From: CAZDQL01 sp964507325
GTDB taxonomy: Bacteria > Planctomycetota > UBA1135 > GCA-002686595
DNA length: 64,000 nucleotides
NCBI GenBank assembly: GCA_964507325.1
Contig: CAZDQL010000021.1
Span: 1-64,000, forward strand
Reading direction: 5' to 3'
Every line of letters begins with the position of its first letter. Position 1 is the first letter of the stretch. The notes under the pieces are model-generated. The model was not told the DNA's origin and ran no database searches. It saw only the letters and a program-made list of their open reading frames with translations. The position numbers and the translations under genes were made by a program. Below are positions 58,823-64,000 of the stretch, piece by piece.

Positions 58823-61321
58823 TCACCCCTTGGCTTCCGGTGAAGTCGTGGCGGTCTCCTCGAGCTTGGCGTCGGGCTCGGCCTTCTTTTTGGCCGCCTT
58901 CTTCTTCTTCTTCTTCTTCGGCTTGAGAGCCTCCCGCGCGTGATCGATCTCCTCCTGCGTGACCGTCTTGCGCAGCTCCTCCATCTGGTACATCACCTTG
59001 GCGAACTTCTGCCCCTCCGCGGCGCTGATCCACTCGAGCTGCAGCCGCTGGGGCCGGATGCCGTTCTTGTCCAGCTTGTTCCACAGGCGCTGCATGCGCT
59101 CGTAGGTCTGCCGGTTGGCGTTGATGTAGTGGCAGTCCGCGTAGTGGCAGCCGGAGACCAGGACGACCGGGGCGCCGCAGCGGAAGGCCTCGATCACCAT
59201 CTCCTCGGAGACGCGCGCCGAGCACATGGTGCGCACCACGCGGTTGGTCGAGGGGTACTGGATGCGGGAGATGCCGGCCATGTCGCCCCCGGCGTAGGAG
59301 CACCAGTTGCAGGCGAAGCAGAACACCTTGTCCTGGGGATCCTCCGCCAGGATGGCGCGCACCTGGCTGATGAGCTGCTCGTCGGTGAAGTGCCGCATGG
59401 TGATCGCCCCGAAGGGGCAGGCGGCGCCGCAGTTGCCGCAGCCGGCGCAGGCCGCCTCGATCACCGTCGTGGTCTCGCCCTTCTCTCCCTGGATCGCCGC
59501 GTAGGGGCAGACCGGGATGCACAGGGCGCACTGCTTGCACAGCTCCTGGTCGATACGGCTGGTGATGGCCTCGATGTTGACCTTGCCGGCGTTGAGCAGG
59601 GCGCCGGAGCGCGAGGCCGCTGCCCCCGCCTGGCACACGGAGTCCTTGATGTCCTTGGGGGACTCGCAGAAGCCGGCGAAGAAGACCCCCCGGGTGGGGG
59701 CGTCGACCGGCTTCAGCTTGGGGTGCGACTCCATGAAGAAGCCGTCGGAGGTCTTCGACAGGGTCAGCAGGCTGGAGATCTTGGCCAGGTCCTTCGGCGG
59801 CTCGACCCCCACCGAGAGCACCACCATGTCGAGCTCGTGTCGCTCGAGCTTGCCGCTGGTGGTGTTCTCCACCGTGACGATGAGATTGCCCGTCTCCGGG
59901 TCCTCCTCGATGTCGCCGGGCAGGCCCCGGACGTAGCGCGTCCCAGCCTCCTTGGAGCGCTGGAACATGTCCTCGAAGGACTTCCCGAAGGCGCGGATGT
60001 CCTGGTAGAAGACGACGTTCTCGACGTCGGGGTAGTGGTCCGCCAGGAGCAGGCAGTCCTTGATGGTGTTCATGCAGCAGATGTTGGAACACCACGGCCG
60101 GCCGGTCTTCGGGCTGCGTGACCCGACGCACTGGATGAAGCCGATCCGCTTGGGCCGCTCCTTGTCGCCGGGACGGACGAAGTGTCCGGCCGTCGGGCCG
60201 CCGGCGCAGATCAGGCGCTCGAACTCCATCGAGGTGATGACGTTCGGGTAGCTGCGATAGCCGTACTCGTCCATCTCGGTGGGATCGTAGACGTCGAGCC
60301 CGATGGCCACGACGACCGCTCCCACGTCACGGGTGACGATCTCGTCGTGATCGTCGTAGTCGATCGCCTCCTTCTCGCAGACGTCGGCGCACTTGCCGCA
60401 AGCGATGGGGTTGTTCCCCAGGCAGTCCTCCATGCGCAGGATGTAGGAGCAGGGCACCGCCTGGGGGAAGGGGATGTGGATCGCCCTGCGCGAGGAGAGT
60501 CCCGTCTGGAACTCGTCCGGCTTGACCACCGGACAGACCTTCTCGCACTCACCGCAGGCGTTGCACAGGGTGTAGTCTACGTAGCGCGCCTTCTTTCTGA
60601 TCTTGACGGTGAAGTTCCCGATGTAGCCGGAGACGTCTTCGACTTCGGAGAAGGTGAGGAGTTCGATGTTTGGATGCCGACCGGCATCAATGGCCTTAGG
60701 GCCGAGGATTCATATGGAACAGTCCATGGTGGGATAGGTCTTGTCTAGCTGCGCCATGATCCCACCGATCGACGGCTCCCTCTCGACGAGTGTGACCTGG
60801 TGCCCCGCCTCGGCGACCTCCAGGGCGGCCTCGATCCCGGTCACCCCGCCGCCGATGACCAGCACCCGCTCGGTGACCGGCACCGAGAGCTCCTCCTGCG
60901 GTTCCAGGAAGCGCGCCCGGGCCACCGCGCTGGCGACCAGGTCCTTGGCCTTCTGGGTAGCCCCCTCCAGGTCGCCCGGGTGGACCCACGAGCAGTGCTC
61001 GCGGAGGTTGGCCATCTCCATCAAGTAGGGGTTGAGGCCCGCCTCGAGTACGCACTGGCGGAAGGTCGGCTCGTGTTGCCGCGGGGTGCAGGAGGCGACC
61101 ACCACCCGGTTCAGGCGGTGCTCGGCGATCGCGTCCTTGATCTCGTTCTGCCCCGGATCCGCGCAGGTGTACTTGTTGCGGACTGCACAGATCACGTCGG
61201 GGAGGGTCTCCGCGTATTCGGTCACTGCTCCGCAGTCGACCGCCCCGGCGATGTTCAAGCCGCAGTCACAGACGAAGACCCCTACGCGGAGCTCACCATT
61301 GCTCGTGACCTTCTCAATCAT
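58823..61321 (-). CDS. hdrA: HdrA-MvhD fusion, selenocysteine-containing (in-frame UGA at codon 204)
   Basis: FAD and iron-sulfur subunit of a heterodisulfide-reductase-type complex, fused to an MvhD module; 832 residues. A TGA at 60712-60710 splits it into two apparent ORFs, but the frame is continuous: LDKTYPTMDCSI, UGA, ILGPKAIDAGRHPNIELLTF, then KARYVDYTLCNACGECEKVC. The UGA stands where HdrA has Cys or Sec near its FAD/iron-sulfur site. Other landmarks are VFVCDCGLNIAG, VVVASCTPRQHEPTF, the Rossmann GGGVTGIEAALEVAEAG, C-terminal clusters CKQCALCIPVCPYAA and CAGCGNCGAACPFGA, and the MvhD part FCFACNWCSYAGGDMAGISR with GCHYADCHY. It ends in a poly-lysine tail. ATG 61321 overlaps the preceding gene by 8 bases. 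Confidence 0.93.
60673..60688 (-). promoter_or_regulatory. SECIS element of hdrA
   Basis: On the minus strand GATGCC pairs with GGCATC around the tetraloop GGTC (GGUC in RNA). This loop is the same as in the well-studied E. coli formate dehydrogenase SECIS. The loop begins 27 bases after the UGA, within the range known for bacterial SECIS elements. Confidence 0.8.
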
Positions 61322-62513
61322 CGTTCGTCTCCGTGTTCTGCACTCGCTCACCCCCACCGCCGTTCCGGTACATGGCTTCCGCCACCAGCTCGGCGAGGTC
61401 CTTCATTTCGATCGTCAGCTCGTCTTCGAGATTCGGATCCTTCGCCGCACAGCGAAGGTGGATCTGACACTTGGGGCAGGCGGTCACCAGCACCTCCGCG
61501 CCCGTGGCCCGGGCCTCGCGCAGCCGGTCGACCTGGATCGTCTTGCTGATCCGATCGCAGCCGGACCAGGTCCCTCCGGAGCAGCAGAGCGCCTTGGAGC
61601 CCGAGCGCCTCATCTCGCTCAGCTCGACCCCCGGGAGCGCCTCCAGGACCTCCCGCGGTGGGTCGTAGACCCCCAGGTGACGCCCCATGCGGCAGGGGTC
61701 CTGGAAGGTCACCCGCCGCTCGCCGTTGGGCTCGAAGTCGATCTCCTTCAGGTGCACGGCGACGATCTCGCTGATGTGCATGATCAGCGGCGGGGGGCCC
61801 TCGAAGAACGGCTGGTAGTCGGTCCTCCAGGTCCGCAGGCACTCGGCGCAGGAGCAGACCAGGGTCTTGGCCCCACTCTTCTCCACCAGGCCGACGTTGT
61901 GGCGGGCGAGCGCCTCGAAGCTCTCGCGATCTCCGTTCCACAGGAGGTCGTGGCCGCAGCAGCGCTCCTCGGCCGACACCACCGGCTCGATCCCCAGCTG
62001 GTTGAGGACCTTCACCGTCGCCCGCGTCCCCGCCAGCGCGTCCAGCGCAAGCTCCCCGAAGAACGCGTCGTAGTACATCGTGCAGCCGGTCCAGAAGAAG
62101 TACTCCCCCGTCTCCGGCTGCGTCCGCAAGTCGTCGTCGAGCCACTCGAGGCGGTTCTGGCGCGTGCCTCCGGAGGCCATCATGCGCATCACCGACTGCA
62201 GGCCCCCACCGTGCGGACACTCGGGCTCCACCCCGCTGCCGTGGGCGATCTCCCTCAGTTGTCGTACCAGCTCGCCGTACTGCACCTCGGACGGGCAGCG
62301 GTCGTCGCACTGGCCGCAGGTCAGGCAGGTGAAGAGCTCTCCGCCTTCCAGGAGCTCGCTCTCCTGACGCAGGTTGGTGGCGAGCACGTGCCGTCGGGGG
62401 CTGTAGGCCCCGCCGGCGCGCGTGATCGGACAGCTCGCGGAGCACTTGCCGCAGTCGTAGCACGCCCAGGCGTTGGTTTGCTTGGCGACTTCCAGGAGTC
62501 CCGGCATCTTCAT
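61314..62513 (-). CDS. HdrC-HdrB fusion (HdrD/GlpC-like iron-sulfur oxidoreductase)
   Basis: 399 residues combining an N-terminal two-cluster ferredoxin domain (CYDCGKCSASCPITRAGG and CLTCGQCDDRCPSEVQYG) with two CCG domains: WTGCTMYYD, RCCGHDLLW and CSCAEC, then QDPCRMGRHLG, LCCSGGTWSG and CPKCQIHLRC. This is the arrangement of HdrD, which unites HdrC and HdrB. ATG 62513 overlaps the MvhD stop (ATGA). It gives the operon a second terminal reductase module next to the separate HdrC and HdrB, suggesting two alternative outlets for electrons (inference). Confidence 0.92.
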   Translation of the reverse strand: MKMPGLLEVAKQTNAWACYDCGKCSASCPITRAGGAYSPRRHVLATNLRQESELLEGGELFTCLTCGQCDDRCPSEVQYGELVRQLREIAHGSGVEPECPHGGGLQSVMRMMASGGTRQNRLEWLDDDLRTQPETGEYFFWTGCTMYYDAFFGELALDALAGTRATVKVLNQLGIEPVVSAEERCCGHDLLWNGDRESFEALARHNVGLVEKSGAKTLVCSCAECLRTWRTDYQPFFEGPPPLIMHISEIVAVHLKEIDFEPNGERRVTFQDPCRMGRHLGVYDPPREVLEALPGVELSEMRRSGSKALCCSGGTWSGCDRISKTIQVDRLREARATGAEVLVTACPKCQIHLRCAAKDPNLEDELTIEMKDLAELVAEAMYRNGGGGERVQNTETNDD

Positions 62514-62992
62514 TCCTCCACAGCTCCGACGGGCTCTAGCGTCGGCGACAGGGGGCTGGGCCCCAGCGCGCGGACATGATCGGTGAACTCGTTGATGACC
62601 TCGGCGAAGCGAGCTCCCTCCGCCGCGCTGATCCACTCGAGCCGCAGGCGTCCCTCTTCCACGCCCAAGAGCTCGATCATCTTCTTCGTCTTGTCGAAGA
62701 GCTCCACCGCGCGGTGGTTCCCGAAGATGTAGTGGCAGTCACCGAAGTGACAGCCCGACACCAACACGCCGTCCGCCCCCTTCTCGAAGGCCCGGAAGAC
62801 GAAGCTCGGCTGGATGCGCCCCGAGCACATGACCCGGATCATCCGGAAGTGGGGCTGGTGCTGGATCCTCGAGACCCCGGCCGTGTCCGCGCCTGCGTAG
62901 GAGCACCAGTTGCAGGCGAAGACCACGATGCGCGGGTTCCAGCCCGCACCTGCCCCGGCGGCTCCCCGCCCCTCGTTCTTGACGATGCTCAC
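62510..62992 (-). CDS. mvhD: MvhD/FrhD-like hydrogenase-linked iron-sulfur subunit
   Basis: Small [2Fe-2S] protein that in methanogens transfers electrons from hydrogenase or formate dehydrogenase to HdrA. Of 160 residues, FACNWCSYAGADTAGVSRIQ, then VMCSGRI, then GCHFGDCHYIFGN provide the cluster Cys, and RLRLEWISAAEGARFAEVIN is the typical C-terminus. It starts with GTG 62992 overlapping the HdrA stop. It is paralogous to the MvhD part fused to the downstream HdrA. Confidence 0.93.
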   Translation of the reverse strand: MSIVKNEGRGAAGAGAGWNPRIVVFACNWCSYAGADTAGVSRIQHQPHFRMIRVMCSGRIQPSFVFRAFEKGADGVLVSGCHFGDCHYIFGNHRAVELFDKTKKMIELLGVEEGRLRLEWISAAEGARFAEVINEFTDHVRALGPSPLSPTLEPVGAVEE

Positions 62993-64000
62993 GCCGGCAC
63001 CTCCTCGGAGAAGAAGGCATCGATTTGCGCCGCGATCTGTTGATCGGTGAAGTGCCGCGAGGCGATCGCCCCGGATGGACACCACGCGGCGCAGGTTCCG
63101 CAGCCCTTGCACAGCGAGGCGTTGATGCGGGCGACCATCTCGCCCGCGGCGATTTCCTCCAGCTGCGGCGCCTGGAAGTCGCAGATCGTGACGCACTCGC
63201 CGCAGGCCCGGCAGCGCTCCTCGACCACCGCGGCAACCGCCGGATCCTGGGTGACCGAATCGTGGGCCAGCAGCACCGAGGCCTTCGCCGCCGCGGCCGA
63301 GGCCTGCGCGACGCTGTCGACCACGTCCTTGGGACCCTGCACCGTGCCCGCGAGGAAGACCCCTTCGACGGCGGTCTCCACCGGCGCCAGCTCGGGGTGC
63401 CGCTCGAGGAAGAAGCCGTCGAGACCCAGCGGGGTCTTGAGCATCTCGTGGAAGCGGCTCGTCTCCGGCTCGCGCGGCCGCATGCCCACGCCCAGGACCA
63501 CCAGGTCGGTGGGGACCTCCAGCGGTCGGTCGAGGAGGTCGTCGTAGCAGCGGACCGCCTGGGCCCGTCCCTCCCCCACCACCTCGGGCTTCTGCCCGGG
63601 GGGCACGCGGATGAACAGCACGCCCACGCCCCGTGCCTCGCGGTACATCTCTTCGGCGCCGGTCGAGATGGTGCGGATGTCCCGGTGGAAGACCGTCGTG
63701 TCCACGCCCTGCTCGGCCAGGCGCATCGCCTGCTTGATCGCCGTCGGGCAGCAGTACCGGGAGCACCCGCTGAAGCACTCGGAGTCGCGGGAGCCGACGC
63801 ACAGGATGAAGCTGGCGTTCTTGGGGACGTGCCCGTTGATGCGAATCCCCGTCTCTTCCGCCGCGAAGCAGCGCTCGATCTCCACGCTGGTCAGCACGTT
63901 GGCGAAGCGGCGATACCCGAATTCGCCGGTCGGGTCGTAGAGGTCGGCGCCGACGGCCAGGATGATCGCCCCGATCGAGAGCTCCTTCGCGTCAGGGCCG
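62989..64000 (-). CDS. hdrA: HdrA-like flavin/iron-sulfur subunit (5' end beyond the window)
   Basis: The last 337 codons of a second HdrA; the frame stays open to the window edge. Visible are SIGAIILAVGADLYDPTGEF, the ILCVGSRDSECFSGCSRYCC stretch typical of HdrA, FFLERHPELAPVETAVEGVF with LAGTVQGPKDVVDSVAQASA (the FAD-domain end), and two ferredoxin motifs CRACGECVTICDFQ and CKGCGTCAAWCPSGAIA. It ends GTGA, overlapping mvhD. The region where the other HdrA has its selenocysteine lies outside the window. Confidence 0.93.
   Translation of the reverse strand, partial: GPDAKELSIGAIILAVGADLYDPTGEFGYRRFANVLTSVEIERCFAAEETGIRINGHVPKNASFILCVGSRDSECFSGCSRYCCPTAIKQAMRLAEQGVDTTVFHRDIRTISTGAEEMYREARGVGVLFIRVPPGQKPEVVGEGRAQAVRCYDDLLDRPLEVPTDLVVLGVGMRPREPETSRFHEMLKTPLGLDGFFLERHPELAPVETAVEGVFLAGTVQGPKDVVDSVAQASAAAAKASVLLAHDSVTQDPAVAAVVEERCRACGECVTICDFQAPQLEEIAAGEMVARINASLCKGCGTCAAWCPSGAIASRHFTDQQIAAQIDAFFSEEVPA

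Noticed and set aside
60710..60712. Reassigned genetic code (TGA as Trp or Gly)
   Set aside because: TGA terminates rdgB, lepA, mvhD, the HdrCB fusion, hdrC and others in this window, with overlapping starts of the next genes.

Overview
The window is GC-rich, densely coded bacterial DNA, most likely from a deep-branching Planctomycetota-like organism. That assignment is an inference. It rests on the many secreted sulfatases, GH172, ThuA, DUF4091 and DUF6288-type proteins, Tat-exported isomerase-like enzymes, signal peptidases I with a very large insertion, and a secreted metalloprotease whose C-terminal beta-domain I associate with that phylum. No insertion sequence, phage gene or CRISPR array was seen. 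TGA is a normal stop codon for many genes here, which matters for the two recoded genes described below.

Layout. 0-6.3 kb is a housekeeping operon: RNase PH, XTP/dITP pyrophosphatase, elongation factor 4, then two tandem signal peptidases I. 6.6-10 kb holds an LptB-type ABC ATPase, the electron-transfer flavoprotein pair EtfB-EtfA, a Nudix hydrolase and a 33-residue membrane microprotein. 10-16.4 kb holds a sulfatase-fold lipoprotein with Thr in place of the formylglycine Cys, an SPFH protein paired with a ribbon-helix-helix regulator, an orphan DNA methyltransferase preceded by a 12-codon leader ORF, and a secreted zincin protease. 16.5-20.7 kb has a membrane-TPR protein, XdhC, and a C_GCAxxG_C_C redox protein that appears to be a selenoprotein. 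From 20.84 kb a block of secreted glycan enzymes begins exactly where a transporter gene remnant (AbgT-like C-terminus) ends. It contains an SGNH esterase-hydrolase fusion, GH172, a sulfatase, a BNR protein and a fucose-isomerase-like protein.

29-36.7 kb carries an S9 peptidase, tRNA-Val(CAC), an ECF sigma factor, a PDZ/DUF6288 protein, a DUF1801 protein with a histone-like tail, and AraC/GyrI proteins. 36.8-46 kb has a NatAB-type exporter, a polytopic membrane protein, a nitroreductase, another sulfatase and a DUF4091 protein. 46.2-53 kb has a serine hydrolase, then a two-component system and a 962-residue secreted helical-repeat protein that share a 17-bp operator-like box. 53-57.2 kb has ThuA and a glycosidase-like protein.

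57.2-64 kb (minus strand) is a heterodisulfide-reductase-type electron-transfer operon: HdrA (runs off the window), MvhD, an HdrCB fusion, a selenocysteine HdrA-MvhD fusion, a zinc ribbon, HdrC and HdrB. Its components are typical of flavin-based electron bifurcation or confurcation and could connect to the EtfAB pool.

Most important observations: two in-frame UGA codons with downstream SECIS-like hairpins. One is in HdrA, a known selenoprotein family. The other is in the C_GCAxxG_C_C protein, which I do not recall as an established selenoprotein. Also notable are recurrent leaderless promoters (a -10 hexamer 6-8 nt before the start codon) and a gene-junction scar at 20.84 kb.
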